Source: Bacillus aerolatus (GTDB lineage: Bacteria; Bacillota; Bacilli; Bacillales; Domibacillaceae). Taken from it: DNA of 64,000 nt. Of this stretch, positions 28,502 to 39,102 are shown piece by piece. The position numbers were made by a program, and so were the translations under genes. The number at the start of each line of letters is the position of its first letter. The first letter of the stretch is position 1. The stretch lies in the NCBI RefSeq assembly GCF_009183655.1, contig NZ_WEIO01000002.1:310001-374000 (forward strand). The letters are read 5' to 3'. The notes under the pieces are model-generated. The model was not told the origin of the DNA, did no database searches, and saw nothing but the letters and a program-made list of their open reading frames with translations.

Positions 28502-28619
28502 CAGTTATAGGCGCCATCGGCTCTATAGTCTAGCCAATCCGTCTAGAAGGTTAAAGACAACCTTTCAGGCCGGCTCGTCTTATATTTGTCGCCGATAGGC
28601 GGGCGCCTTCCGCTTTTCC
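28502..28619 (-). repeat. Structured repeat, inverted copy before cotE
   Basis: Read on the minus strand it starts TGGAAAAGCGGAAGGCGCC and continues GACAAATATAAGACGAGCC, the same head and core as the units after rnjB (GAAAAGCGGAAGCG..., GACATAAGACGGA). It closes with GGCGCC paired to GGCGCC of the head and has an inner CATCGGCTC/GCCGATAGG-like pairing. It lies between the ricA terminator and cotE. Confidence 0.75.
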
Positions 28620-28671
28620 AACTTGTTTTATTATTTTTTAAATGTTCTAGGCACATGTCTCGCTTTTCGTG

Positions 28672-28679
28672 CATATGAT
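28672..28679 (+). promoter_or_regulatory. Possible sporulation -10 element for cotE
   Basis: CATATGAT resembles the SigE/SigK -10 (CATA-N3-T). A matching -35 is not convincing. It lies 32 bases before the cotE start, where a mother-cell promoter would be expected. Confidence 0.3.
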
Positions 28680-28710
28680 AAATGGAGAACAAGCGAGGAG
28701 GTACGCTCGA

Positions 28711-29247
28711 ATGGCAGAATACAGAGAGATTATTACGAAGTCGGTCGTTGCTAAAGGCCGAAAGTTTACTCAGACGCATCACACCATTTGCCCGCCACAC
28801 CACCCATCGAGCATTTTAGGCTGCTGGATAATTAACCATGAGTATAAAGCAAAAAAGATGGGGAAAAAGGTGGAAGTTCACGGAACATATGATATTAATG
28901 TTTGGTACTCGCATCACGACAATACGAAAACTTCAGTTGTGACGGAGAAAGTGGATTATAAAGATGTGATCAAATTAAAGTACCGGGATGAAAATTGTTT
29001 TGATGATAATGAAGTGATGGCGAGAGTGCTGCAGCAGCCAAATTGCTGTGAGGCAGTTATTTCTCCTAATGGCAGCAAAATCGTCGTTCAGGCCGAAAGG
29101 GAGTTTTTAGTTGAAGTAGTTGGCGAAACGAAGATTTGTGTAGCAATTCATCCTCATGGCTGTGAAGATGATTGGGATTGTGAGATTGATGACGAGGATT
29201 ATGAAGAATTGGATACAGCTTTTATAGATCATAAAAAAGGGCATTAA
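28711..29247 (+). CDS. cotE: Outer spore coat morphogenetic protein CotE
   Basis: 178 residues (181 in B. subtilis). CotE forms the layer on which the outer coat assembles around the forespore. Typical sequence: [20 protein letters not shown] at the N-terminus, [25 protein letters not shown], and an acidic C-terminal tail ([16 protein letters not shown]). GAGGAGGT at 28695-28702 fixes the ATG at 28711; an upstream ATG at 28669 is part of the promoter region. Followed by a terminator, before mutS as in B. subtilis. Confidence 0.97.
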   Translation: MAEYREIITKSVVAKGRKFTQTHHTICPPHHPSSILGCWIINHEYKAKKMGKKVEVHGTYDINVWYSHHDNTKTSVVTEKVDYKDVIKLKYRDENCFDDNEVMARVLQQPNCCEAVISPNGSKIVVQAEREFLVEVVGETKICVAIHPHGCEDDWDCEIDDEDYEELDTAFIDHKKGH

Positions 29248-29257
29248 AACAATAAAG

Positions 29258-29292
29258 AGTGCGGGCCGTATAAATGCGGGCCGCACTTTTTT
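29258..29292 (+). terminator. Terminator after cotE
   Basis: AGTGCGG/CCGCACT with a further CC/GG inside, then TTTTTT. Confidence 0.88.
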
Positions 29293-29317
29293 ACGTGAAG
29301 CAAATGAAAGGCGATTA

Positions 29318-29326
29318 TGATATAAT
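29318..29326 (+). promoter_or_regulatory. Extended -10 promoter for mutS
   Basis: TGATATAAT, an extended -10 (TGnTATAAT), 47 bases before the mutS start. The -35 region is weak. Confidence 0.6.
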
Positions 29327-29372
29327 GTGAAGTTGAAAATAGATAGGTTTTCTTGAAAGGGATTGGACATAG

Positions 29373-31976
29373 ATGGAACAATACACTCCGATGATCCGGC
29401 AATATTTAACAGTAAAGGCACAATATAAAGATGCCTTTTTGTTTTTTCGCTTAGGTGACTTTTATGAAATGTTTTTTGAAGATGCGACGAAAGCAAGCCA
29501 ACTGCTCGAGATTACGTTAACGAGCAGGGAAGGAGGCTCGGCTGAACGAATTCCGATGTGCGGGGTGCCATACCATTCCGCAGCAGCTTATATTGAACAA
29601 TTAGTTGAGCTTGGATATAAAGTTGCGATTTGTGAACAGACAGAAGACCCTAAACAGGCAAAAGGTGTTGTCAAACGGGAAGTGGTTCAATTGATTACAC
29701 CAGGAACAGTGATGGAAGGAAAAGGGCTGTATGAAAAAGAAAATAATTACATTGCGGCGCTGACCATTTTGTCTAATGGTATATACAGCCTTGCTTCCTG
29801 TGATTTATCGATAGGTGAGAGCCGGGCAACGGCCTTATCCACGTTAGATGAAGTCATGAATGAATTATCCACTTTGCGGGCAAAGGAAGTGGTCGTAAAG
29901 CAAGAGTTGGATGAAGGTGTGAAGAAGACGTTAAAAGAGCGGCTGAATGTTACACTGTCTTATGAAGAACAGAGGGAAGAAAGAGAAGAGTTTGTTCCGC
30001 TATTGGAAAAGGTAAACGTTCCCCATCTGCGCGAGGCAGCTTCTTTGCTTTTTCATTATTTGCACCGTACACAAAAAAGAAGCCTGGCTCACTTACAGCC
30101 GGTCGCAGTCTATGAAGTTAATCAATTTATGAAAATAGATTATTATTCAAAACGCAACCTTGAACTGACAGAAACAATCCGCTCAAAAGGAAAGAAAGGT
30201 TCGCTGCTTTGGCTCCTCGACGAAACGATGACAGCCATGGGCGGGAGAATGTTAAAGCAATGGATTGACCGGCCGCTTATCGAGCAAGAAAAGATTACTG
30301 AGCGCCTGTCCATGGTAGAAGTACTGATTCAGTCCTTTTTTGAACGCCAGGAAATTCGGGAGCTGCTGAAAGAAGTATATGACCTTGAAAGGCTTGCCGG
30401 CCGGGTCGCTTTCGGCAATGTGAACAGCCGGGATCTCATTCAGCTGAAGAAGTCACTTCAGCAAATTCCTGTATTGAAAGCTGTCCTGCTGCAAATTCAG
30501 AGCGCGGAAATACAGAATCTCTCTAAAAAAATGATTCCTTGCGAAGAATTGACGGATCTTTTAGAGCGTTCTTTAATCGATCAGCCGCCGCTGACAATTA
30601 AAGAAGGCGGAATGATTAGAGATGGCTTTCACATTGAACTGGATGAATATAGAGATGCGAGCCGAAACGGGAAAAACTGGATTGCTAATTTGCAAAAAGA
30701 AGAAAGAGAAAGAACAGGCATCAAATCATTGAAAATAGGCTATAACCGTATTTTTGGTTATTATATTGAAATTACGAAAGCAAACCTTCATTTGCTCGAA
30801 GACAACCGCTATGAGCGTAAGCAAACATTGGCCAATTGTGAACGTTTTATTACGCCGGAATTAAAAGAAAAAGAAACACTCATTTTACAAGCAAACGAAA
30901 AAATGATGGAGCTCGAATATGAATTATTCGTAGAAATCCGGGAGCAAGTAAAAGTATTTATCCCGCAGCTGCAAGAGCTTTCGCGGCTTGTCAGCGAGCT
31001 AGATGTGCTGCAGTGCTTCGCGCAAGTAAGTGAGAAGCGGCAATACGTCAAACCGCTTTTAGCGGACAACCGCCAGCTCTTCATTAAAGACGGACGCCAC
31101 CCAGTTGTGGAAAAAGTGATGGATTCACAAGAATATGTACCGAATGATTGTCTAATGGACAGTGAGCGGGAAATGCTGCTCGTGACCGGGCCGAACATGT
31201 CGGGAAAAAGCACATATATGAGGCAAGTAGCTTTAACAGCAATCATGGCGCAAATTGGCTGTTTCGTTCCCGCTGGAGAAGCAACACTGCCAATTTTTGA
31301 TCAAGTATTTACAAGAATCGGGGCAGCCGATGATTTAATTTCCGGACAAAGTACGTTTATGGTAGAAATGCTGGAAGCAAAAAACGCAATCACGAACGCA
31401 ACAGATCAATCTTTAATCTTGTTTGATGAAATCGGGCGCGGCACATCCACTTATGACGGCATGGCTTTAGCCCAAGCGATCATTGAATATATTCATGAAC
31501 ATATCGAAGCAAAAACGTTGTTTTCCACTCATTACCATGAGTTGACTGTTTTAGAAGAAGAGCTTCCCCGCTTGAAAAATGTGCATGTCAGTGCTGTGGA
31601 ACAAAATGGCCGGGTTGTTTTTCTTCATAAAATTAAAGAAGGTGCAGCAGATAAAAGCTATGGGATACATGTGGCTGAGTTGGCTGAGCTTCCCAAGGAA
31701 TTAATTGAACGCGCAAATGACCTTTTAACAAAACTGGAACAGAAGGAAACACCGAATTTAAGAGGTAAAAATAGTAAACAACAAGAAAAGCAGAGCAAGA
31801 TAGAAGAAACCTCAGGGCAGCTATCTTTTTTTGGCGACTCCGTTGCTGCTCCCTCTCAAGTGCCGGGAAAAGAAAGAAAAGTAATCGAAGAATTGAAATC
31901 GTATGATTTGCTGGAAATGACCCCTCTCGAAGCTATGAATGTACTGTATGCCCTGCAAAAGAAAGTGAAGAAGTAA
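29373..31976 (+). CDS. mutS: DNA mismatch repair protein MutS
   Basis: Mismatch-recognition ATPase, 867 residues (B. subtilis 858). N-terminal mismatch-binding domain with the Phe-x-Glu element FYEMFFED near residue 30, connector and lever/clamp domains, then the ABC-type ATPase: Walker [15 protein letters not shown] near residue 605, signature STFMVEM, Walker [14 protein letters not shown] and STHYHELT. The C-terminal tail is hydrophilic and ends in the small dimerisation region ([18 protein letters not shown]). AAAGGGATTGG lies before the ATG. mutL follows 27 bases later. Confidence 0.98.
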   Translation: MEQYTPMIRQYLTVKAQYKDAFLFFRLGDFYEMFFEDATKASQLLEITLTSREGGSAERIPMCGVPYHSAAAYIEQLVELGYKVAICEQTEDPKQAKGVVKREVVQLITPGTVMEGKGLYEKENNYIAALTILSNGIYSLASCDLSIGESRATALSTLDEVMNELSTLRAKEVVVKQELDEGVKKTLKERLNVTLSYEEQREEREEFVPLLEKVNVPHLREAASLLFHYLHRTQKRSLAHLQPVAVYEVNQFMKIDYYSKRNLELTETIRSKGKKGSLLWLLDETMTAMGGRMLKQWIDRPLIEQEKITERLSMVEVLIQSFFERQEIRELLKEVYDLERLAGRVAFGNVNSRDLIQLKKSLQQIPVLKAVLLQIQSAEIQNLSKKMIPCEELTDLLERSLIDQPPLTIKEGGMIRDGFHIELDEYRDASRNGKNWIANLQKEERERTGIKSLKIGYNRIFGYYIEITKANLHLLEDNRYERKQTLANCERFITPELKEKETLILQANEKMMELEYELFVEIREQVKVFIPQLQELSRLVSELDVLQCFAQVSEKRQYVKPLLADNRQLFIKDGRHPVVEKVMDSQEYVPNDCLMDSEREMLLVTGPNMSGKSTYMRQVALTAIMAQIGCFVPAGEATLPIFDQVFTRIGAADDLISGQSTFMVEMLEAKNAITNATDQSLILFDEIGRGTSTYDGMALAQAIIEYIHEHIEAKTLFSTHYHELTVLEEELPRLKNVHVSAVEQNGRVVFLHKIKEGAADKSYGIHVAELAELPKELIERANDLLTKLEQKETPNLRGKNSKQQEKQSKIEETSGQLSFFGDSVAAPSQVPGKERKVIEELKSYDLLEMTPLEAMNVLYALQKKVKK

Positions 31977-32003
31977 TCGGACAGAAGAAAGCAGGTGATT
32001 CCA

Positions 32004-33917
32004 TTGGGAAAAATTATTCAGTTAGATGACGTACTATCGAATAAAATTGCTGCCGGTGAAGTAGTGGAACGCCCCGCTTCCGTCGTTAAAGAGCTCGTTG
32101 AAAATTCGATTGATGCCGGGAGTACCGTCATTGAAATCGATGTGGAAGAAGCGGGCCTTGAAAGCATCCGTATTCTCGATAATGGCGCAGGAATAGAGCC
32201 GGATGATGCGTTGAAGGCTTTCTCCCGCCATGCGACGAGCAAAATTAAAGATGAAAATGATTTGTTCAGAATCCGGACGCTTGGCTTTCGGGGCGAAGCA
32301 CTGCCGAGCATCGCATCCGTGTCTGAATTGATGATGACTACCGGAACAGGTGAAGGACCGGGAACAAAGATCGTCCTTTCAGGCGGTATAATTCAAGAAC
32401 ACGAGCCGGCAGCAAGCCGAAGAGGAACAGATATAAAAGTGTCAGGACTGTTTTTTAATACGCCGGCGCGCTTAAAATATATGAAAACGATTCATACAGA
32501 ATTGGGTAATATTACAGATGTGGTAAACAGACTCTCTCTTGCCCACCCGGAAGCGGCTATTCGTCTCCGCCATAATGGCAGAGAGCTGCTGAGGACGACA
32601 GGAAATGGGGATGTCCGCCAAGTGCTCGCAGCGATTTACGGATTGAACACGGCGAAAAAAATGATCCCGCTTTCTGCTTCCTCTCTTGATTTTACAGTGA
32701 GCGGCTGGATTTCCTTACCGGAAGTTACGCGGGCTTCAAGGAACTATATTTCTGTGATGGTGAACGGCCGCTTTATTAAAAATTACAGCTTAGCGAAAGC
32801 GATCCAGGAAGGGTACCATACACTGCTTCCAATCGGAAGGTACCCGATTGCGTTAATTAGCATTGTCATGGACCCTGTTTTAGTGGATGTCAACGTTCAT
32901 CCGGCTAAGCTGGAAGTGCGGTTCAGCAAAGAACAACAGCTGCAGGAAGTAATTACAGCAGCGATTCGCGCAGCGTTTCAAAAAGAAACATTAATCCCCA
33001 GTGCCTCTCCTGCACCTAAAAAAGCAAAGCTCGTATCTGACCAGCAGGAACTCATTTTTGATCATAATAATCAAAAACAGAATAAAAAAGAATACAGTCC
33101 TGTAAAAACGATTCAGTCCACTCGGCAGTCTCAGCGTGAACAGCTGCCGCCGGCAGAAAAAATGAAAGAATTATATACGAGAGAGCTATATGAAATAGCT
33201 GAAGAGAAGCAGGAAGAGGATTTTCCTACGGAAATGAAAGAAGAAAAGGGCCGCTTTTTTGAAGATGCACCGTCATTGCCGGTTGATAACTGGGAAGAGG
33301 AAAGCCAAACAGAAGAAAACGAAATAGAGGCAAGCCGTCTCCCGCCTCTTTACCCAATCGGGCAAATGCATGGTACGTATATTTTTGCCCAAAATGAAAA
33401 AGGGCTGTATATGATTGACCAGCACGCTGCCCAGGAAAGGCTGAAATATGAGTTTTACCGTGAAAAAGTGGGACAAGTAGAAAAAGAACTGCAGGATATG
33501 CTTGTGCCGCTGACATTAGAATATTCAGCAGACGACTGTATAAAAATTTCCGAACATCTGCAGGACTTGATGGATGTAGGCATTTTCTTGGAGCCATTCG
33601 GGGAGCGGGCCTTTATTGTGAATGCCCATCCACAGTGGCTTCCTAAAGGAGAAGAACAGCAAATGATCGAAGACATTATCGAGCAAATGCTGTCCATGAA
33701 AAAGGTGGATATTAAAAAACTGCGGGAAGAAGCTGCCATTATGATGAGCTGCAAAGCATCCATCAAGGCGAACCAGCACTTGCGTCAAGACGAAATCCAG
33801 CAGCTATTAGATGACCTGCGCCAAAGCAGCGACCCATTCACCTGCCCGCACGGCCGCCCCATCATCATCCACTACTCCACCTACGAAATGGAAAAAATGT
33901 TTAAACGAATTATGTAA
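32004..33917 (+). CDS. mutL: DNA mismatch repair protein MutL
   Basis: 637 residues from the TTG at 32004, chosen because AGGTG is at 31993-31997 and the protein then begins [20 protein letters not shown] as in the family; a GTG at 31995 is in the ribosome site. GHKL ATPase motifs: [24 protein letters not shown]. The C-terminal domain holds the nicking-endonuclease motif [12 protein letters not shown] (near 471), [12 protein letters not shown] and CPHGRP, so this MutL is the endonuclease type used by bacteria without MutH. Confidence 0.97.
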   Translation: MGKIIQLDDVLSNKIAAGEVVERPASVVKELVENSIDAGSTVIEIDVEEAGLESIRILDNGAGIEPDDALKAFSRHATSKIKDENDLFRIRTLGFRGEALPSIASVSELMMTTGTGEGPGTKIVLSGGIIQEHEPAASRRGTDIKVSGLFFNTPARLKYMKTIHTELGNITDVVNRLSLAHPEAAIRLRHNGRELLRTTGNGDVRQVLAAIYGLNTAKKMIPLSASSLDFTVSGWISLPEVTRASRNYISVMVNGRFIKNYSLAKAIQEGYHTLLPIGRYPIALISIVMDPVLVDVNVHPAKLEVRFSKEQQLQEVITAAIRAAFQKETLIPSASPAPKKAKLVSDQQELIFDHNNQKQNKKEYSPVKTIQSTRQSQREQLPPAEKMKELYTRELYEIAEEKQEEDFPTEMKEEKGRFFEDAPSLPVDNWEEESQTEENEIEASRLPPLYPIGQMHGTYIFAQNEKGLYMIDQHAAQERLKYEFYREKVGQVEKELQDMLVPLTLEYSADDCIKISEHLQDLMDVGIFLEPFGERAFIVNAHPQWLPKGEEQQMIEDIIEQMLSMKKVDIKKLREEAAIMMSCKASIKANQHLRQDEIQQLLDDLRQSSDPFTCPHGRPIIIHYSTYEMEKMFKRIM

Positions 33918-33956
33918 TGAAGGAGTCATCCCTTTAGTAGAACAATGCATTAAAGT

Positions 33957-33974
33957 GGTGGGGGACTGACCCCT
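33957..33974. repeat. GGGGACTGACCCC motif after mutL
   Basis: GTGGGGGACTGACCCC is a small imperfect palindrome; a similar GGGGACTGAC recurs at 34503-34512 on the other side of the ABC remnant. Together with ATTGCGTTAATGCG-like sequence it appears twice in this gap. Confidence 0.45.
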
Positions 33975-34032
33975 ATTGCGTTAATGCGATACAGTGAGGG
34001 TGTTATCCGTTGAATTGCTAGTCGGATAATTC

Positions 34033-34320
34033 CTAGTTAATCGGGTGGTTCTTGTATAGTTCTTCATGTGTACCAAGACCTGTGATTTTGCTTTGTTCAA
34101 TGCCGACGATTTGGTTGGTTTTGATGCTAGTTGATAGGGGGGGGGCGATGACGATTGTCGTCCGCCCGATAACTTCATCCCGCGTTCGCCAACTTCTGTC
34201 TCATACTGTTCATGAAAACTTTTAATAAACTTTGCGGAGTTAGCTAACTTCGCTGTTTTTTTATGTCTGCATCCGAGATGGCTCCTTTTATTCCGTTCTC
34301 CCGCCGTCACTTTGATCCAT
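34033..34320 (-). pseudogene. Decayed ABC exporter ATPase fragment
   Basis: Minus strand. One frame reads TAKLANSAKFIKSFHEQYET then EVGERGMKLSGG, the segment up to the ABC signature of MsbA/LmrA-type exporters. A seven-A run just before it holds a frameshift: the preceding frame reads GAISDADIKK, the expected upstream piece. After the signature the ~45 residues with Walker B are missing, and the sequence resumes as RTTIVIA...LSTSIKTNQIVGIEQSKITG and GLGTHEELYKNHPIN, the exporter C-terminus, ending TAG at 34035-34033. Neither the membrane domain nor a start exists. It is a scar with at least one deletion and one or two frameshifts. The rest of 33918-34548 holds only short repeats. Confidence 0.82.
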
Positions 34321-34465
34321 TCACTGGCAAACGTCATATTGTGTGAAATGCAAACCTGGAATCAAAATATAGTAAGACAACCAAAATCCCCCCTGCATTC
34401 CACTATACGCCCAAAGCAAAATAGCCTAATATAGAAAAAGAATAAATTGCTTTTCTGCTTTAGCG

Positions 34466-34512
34466 CACTGGGGGTCCCCGCTGCATTACTGCGTTAAAGC
34501 GCCGGGGACTGA
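34466..34512. repeat. Inverted repeat before the MFS gene
   Basis: GCTTTAGCGCA and TGCGTTAAAGC form 11-base arms (one wobble) around GGGGTCCCCGC, followed by GCCGGGGACTGAC. Shares the GGGGACTGAC motif with 33957-33974. Confidence 0.5.
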
Positions 34513-34548
34513 CATCGGTAAATTATATATAAAGGTGACTGGTATGCT

Positions 34549-35736
34549 ATGGGCAATGTAAGGGAAGGGTTTCGGTTTAGGGTGCTTGTTAGTGTGGTGG
34601 CGATTTCAGGGTTTAGCCAGGGGATGCTCCTGCCGTTGATTGCTGTTTTGTTTGAACAGGAGGGGATGTCTGCTTCGTTGAATGGACTGAATGCGGCTGG
34701 CTTATATATTGGCATTTTGCTTGTTTCTCCGTTTATGGAAAAGCCTTTGCGGCAGTTCGGCTATAAACCGGTGATCATTTTTGGCGGGCTGCTCGTTAGT
34801 ATTGCGCTATTTGCTTTTCCACTGTGGAAGTCGTTTTGGTTCTGGTTTGTGTTAAGGTTGTTGATTGGGATCGGTGATCATGCGCTCCATTTTGGCACGC
34901 AAACGTGGATTACGTCTTTTTCTTCGCCTGAGCGCCGGGGACGCAATATTTCTCTTTACGGATTGTTTTTTGGTTTCGGATTTGCAGCGGGTCCGCTCAT
35001 GACGGGATTGATTCACTTCAACGAGTCTTTGCCGTTCATTGTTTCAGGAGCGCTTTGTCTTATTTGCTGGGGATTTTTATTTTTTCTAAAAAATGATTTT
35101 CCAGAGCAGCATATTGAAACGAACTCAATTCGGGAAACGCTAAAACGTTTTCGAGAAGCTTCCCGCTACGGGTGGATCGCTTTTTTACCGACTTTTGCTT
35201 ACGGTTTCTTGGAATCTTCTTTTAATGGGATCTATCCAATTTACGGCGTGCGGACCGGTCTTTCCGTTCAGGAGATTTCTGTGATTTTAATGTCATTTGC
35301 AATCGGCGGCATTGTCTTTCAGTTTCCACTCGGCATGATAAGTGATAAATATGGCAGAAAACGTGTGTTAGCCGTGATCTTATCGGCGGGCACCATGCTA
35401 TTTTTTATCGCGGCTCTTGTTGATCATTCTTATTCCTTGCTGTTGATTTCGATTTTTTTGGCCGGCATGGTAGTCGGTTCCACTTTCAGTTTGGGGATTA
35501 GTTTTATGACCGACTTAATGCCACGGCAGTTGCTGCCGACAGGCAACTTGCTGTGCGGTATGGCTTTTAGCATAGGCAGCCTAATCGGTCCTTATTCGGG
35601 AGGATTGGCTTTGCAGACGTTTGCCAATGTTAGTTTTTTTACAGTTATTAGTGTCATTTTTTTGTTGATTACAATTACATTTTTCTTGTACAACAGGCGG
35701 TCTTTAAAGAAAGAAAAGGCGTTACCGCTTAGTTAA
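34549..35736 (+). CDS. MFS transporter
   Basis: 395-residue major facilitator with about 12 hydrophobic segments; loop 2-3 reads MEKPLRQFGYKPVII and loop 8-9 MISDKYGRKRVL, the MFS A-motif signature in a degenerate and a good copy. The ATG at 34549 follows AAAGGTGAC by ten bases. A competing ATG at 34544 opens the 5-codon frame MLWAM and overlaps the start, so initiation may be modulated. Likely a drug or small-molecule exporter; substrate not readable. It lies in a disturbed stretch next to an ABC remnant. Confidence 0.85.
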   Translation: MGNVREGFRFRVLVSVVAISGFSQGMLLPLIAVLFEQEGMSASLNGLNAAGLYIGILLVSPFMEKPLRQFGYKPVIIFGGLLVSIALFAFPLWKSFWFWFVLRLLIGIGDHALHFGTQTWITSFSSPERRGRNISLYGLFFGFGFAAGPLMTGLIHFNESLPFIVSGALCLICWGFLFFLKNDFPEQHIETNSIRETLKRFREASRYGWIAFLPTFAYGFLESSFNGIYPIYGVRTGLSVQEISVILMSFAIGGIVFQFPLGMISDKYGRKRVLAVILSAGTMLFFIAALVDHSYSLLLISIFLAGMVVGSTFSLGISFMTDLMPRQLLPTGNLLCGMAFSIGSLIGPYSGGLALQTFANVSFFTVISVIFLLITITFFLYNRRSLKKEKALPLS

Positions 35737-35863
35737 ACACAGGAAGATATAACGGATTTTTAAACTCAAGAGGTTTGCCGGGATGAAAAGGTTATTTTTC
35801 CCCTCTTAATGCTGAAAGGATAGCGGCATCATTAAATGAAAGCAAGATGAAAAAGGAGAATGC

Positions 35864-36421
35864 ATGATGAATTTTCATGGACAAAAGATTTTACCGGCTG
35901 TCCGCACAATGAAGGAATTTGACAAAATGCTCGATACTCCGTTTGAATATGGCGTGTTTTTAGATCTTCACGTCGGCATGGTGAAAAGCGTGTTTGATTA
36001 TGCGAGACAGCATAAGAAAAAAATGTTTTTGCATCTCGATTTAATTCACGGATTAACGGGTGACGAACATGCAGCCGAGTTTATTGCGCAGCACGCTAAA
36101 CCGTATGGCATCATTTCTACAAAGGGCAGTGCTATTATGAAAGCGAAGCAAAAAGGGCTGTTAGCTACCCAGAGGGCATTTATCATTGATTCAAGCGCAC
36201 TGGAGCGCAGTATCAAACTTATCGAACGGACAGATCCGGACTTTATAGAAGTTTTACCTGGAGTTGTACCGAAAGTAATCAAGACACTTCATGAACAAAC
36301 AGGAAAGCCGATATTTGCCGGTGGACTAATTGAAACAAAAGAAGAAGTGGAAGAAGCGCTAGAAGCTGGAGCATGTGCAATTACAACGTCAAACCGGGAG
36401 TTGTGGAAGCTTTATTATTAA
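35864..36421 (+). CDS. glpP: Glycerol uptake operon antiterminator GlpP
   Basis: 185 residues, GlpP family with a TIM-barrel-like fold. In B. subtilis GlpP binds glycerol-3-phosphate and prevents termination in the leaders of glpFK and glpD; both leaders are found downstream here. Typical sequence: ILPAVRTMKEFDKML, HLDLIHGLTGDE, GIISTKGSAIMKAK, LPGVVPKVI, AGGLIETKEEV. AAAAAGGAGAA lies before the ATG pair at 35864/35867; either could start translation. Confidence 0.96.
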   Translation: MMNFHGQKILPAVRTMKEFDKMLDTPFEYGVFLDLHVGMVKSVFDYARQHKKKMFLHLDLIHGLTGDEHAAEFIAQHAKPYGIISTKGSAIMKAKQKGLLATQRAFIIDSSALERSIKLIERTDPDFIEVLPGVVPKVIKTLHEQTGKPIFAGGLIETKEEVEEALEAGACAITTSNRELWKLYY

Positions 36422-36457
36422 AATAAAAGATTCAAGAAAATTAAATTTGTAAATTGA

Positions 36458-36486
36458 TTGACACCGCTTACAAATTCATTTACGAT
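36458..36486 (+). promoter_or_regulatory. glpFK promoter with overlapping cre-like site
   Basis: TTGACA (36458-36463), 17-base spacer, TACGAT (36481-36486). TGACACCGCTTACA (36459-36472), overlapping the -35, matches the CcpA cre consensus TGWAARCGYTWNCW at 12 of 14 positions, which would give glucose repression. Confidence 0.7.
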
Positions 36487-36492
36487 AATGAT

Positions 36493-36585
36493 AAGTTAAT
36501 AACTTGTGACGGAGAACATTGAGATTCACGACGTATTCCTTTTTAAAAGGATGTTTGTTGTGAATTTTTTTGTTCTCTTTTTTTA
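36493..36585 (+). promoter_or_regulatory. GlpP-dependent leader terminator of glpFK
   Basis: AAGTTAATAAC (36493-36503) and GGAGAA, shared with the glpD leader, precede a terminator: GAGAACA (36512-36518) pairs with TGTTCTC (36571-36577), ATTCACGAC with GTTGTGAAT, TCCTTT with AAAGGA, then a T run. Read-through should need GlpP with glycerol-3-phosphate. Confidence 0.82.
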
Positions 36586-36613
36586 TTTCATTAAGTAAAA
36601 AAGGAGTAGAACA

Positions 36614-37435
36614 ATGACGCCATTTATGGGAGAACTTCTAGGAACAGCATTGTTAATTGTGTTTGGAGCAGGAGTTTGTGCTAATGTGAATTTAAAAAAG
36701 TCATTTGCTTTTGGTTCAGGCTGGATAGTTATCGCCTGGGGGTGGGGACTCGCTGTTGCGATGGCTGTGTATGCGACCGGCCAGTTTAGCGGAGCGCACT
36801 TAAACCCTGCAGTCACTTTTGCTTTAGCGTTTGCCGGAGACTTTGCCTGGACAGATGTGGCTCCCTATATCGCTGCTCAGATGATTGGCGCCGTGATTGG
36901 AGCGGCTATTGTGTACTTGCATTTTCTGCCGCATTGGAAAGCAACGGATGATCCGGCAACAAAGCTCGGCGTCTTTGCCACTGGCCCGGCCATTGAGCAT
37001 CCCTTTTCTAACTTATTAAGTGAGATTATCGGGACTTTTATTTTAACAGTTGGAATATTATCCATTGGAGCCAACCAATTTACGGAGGGGCTGAATCCGT
37101 TTATTGTAGGATTATTAATTGTAGCCATTGGTTTGTCCTTGGGAGGAACGACAGGATATGCGATTAACCCGGCCAGGGATCTTGGTCCGCGAATCGTTCA
37201 CTTTCTGTTGCCGATCGCGGGTAAAGGAGATTCTAATTGGAAGTACGCTTGGATTCCTGTTGTCGGTCCGCTCTTTGGCGGCTCGCTTGGCGGCTTGTTT
37301 TACCGGGCGGTATTCACTGGAGAGATTGTGATAGAGCTGTGGGCAGTAACCGCTGTCACTACCGTCGTATTACTTGTTATTTTCACATTTGGGAAGAAAA
37401 ATCATACTGCTTCAAATCAGGTGGATATAGGATAA
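36614..37435 (+). CDS. glpF: Glycerol uptake facilitator
   Basis: Aquaglyceroporin that lets glycerol enter by diffusion. 273 residues, six hydrophobic segments. Both pore motifs are seen: SGAHLNPAVT near residue 63 and INPARDLGPR near residue 184; the Asp after the second NPAR is the mark of glycerol facilitators rather than water channels. AAAAGGAG precedes the ATG. glpK follows after 15 bases. Confidence 0.97.
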   Translation: MTPFMGELLGTALLIVFGAGVCANVNLKKSFAFGSGWIVIAWGWGLAVAMAVYATGQFSGAHLNPAVTFALAFAGDFAWTDVAPYIAAQMIGAVIGAAIVYLHFLPHWKATDDPATKLGVFATGPAIEHPFSNLLSEIIGTFILTVGILSIGANQFTEGLNPFIVGLLIVAIGLSLGGTTGYAINPARDLGPRIVHFLLPIAGKGDSNWKYAWIPVVGPLFGGSLGGLFYRAVFTGEIVIELWAVTAVTTVVLLVIFTFGKKNHTASNQVDIG

Positions 37436-38969
<1,534 letters not shown>

Positions 38970-38975
38970 AAGATT

Positions 38976-39064
38976 AAGTTAATAAACTGTCTGGAGAAAC
39001 GGAGAGACTTGTCTTCATAACGATGCGTAATCGTTATGTTTTGGCAGGTCTCTTTTTCGTTTTT
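38976..39064 (+). promoter_or_regulatory. GlpP-dependent leader terminator of glpD
   Basis: AAGTTAATAAACTGT and GGAGAA repeat the glpF leader motif at the same place. The terminator pairs GAGACTTGTC with GGCAGGTCTC and CATAACGA with TCGTTATG, then CTTTTTCGTTTTT. Confidence 0.8.
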
Positions 39065-39102
39065 TATAGGCGGGAAATGGGTAGTTAAAAAATGGAGGGA
39101 AC

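Noticed and set aside
29107-29496. 129-codon minus-strand frame over cotE and mutS
   Set aside because: Overlaps two well supported genes and a terminator; composition is that of a reverse shadow.
33981-34337. 118-codon minus-strand frame as an intact gene
   Set aside because: Similarity to ABC exporters shows it is a frame through a decayed gene with a frameshift and an internal deletion.
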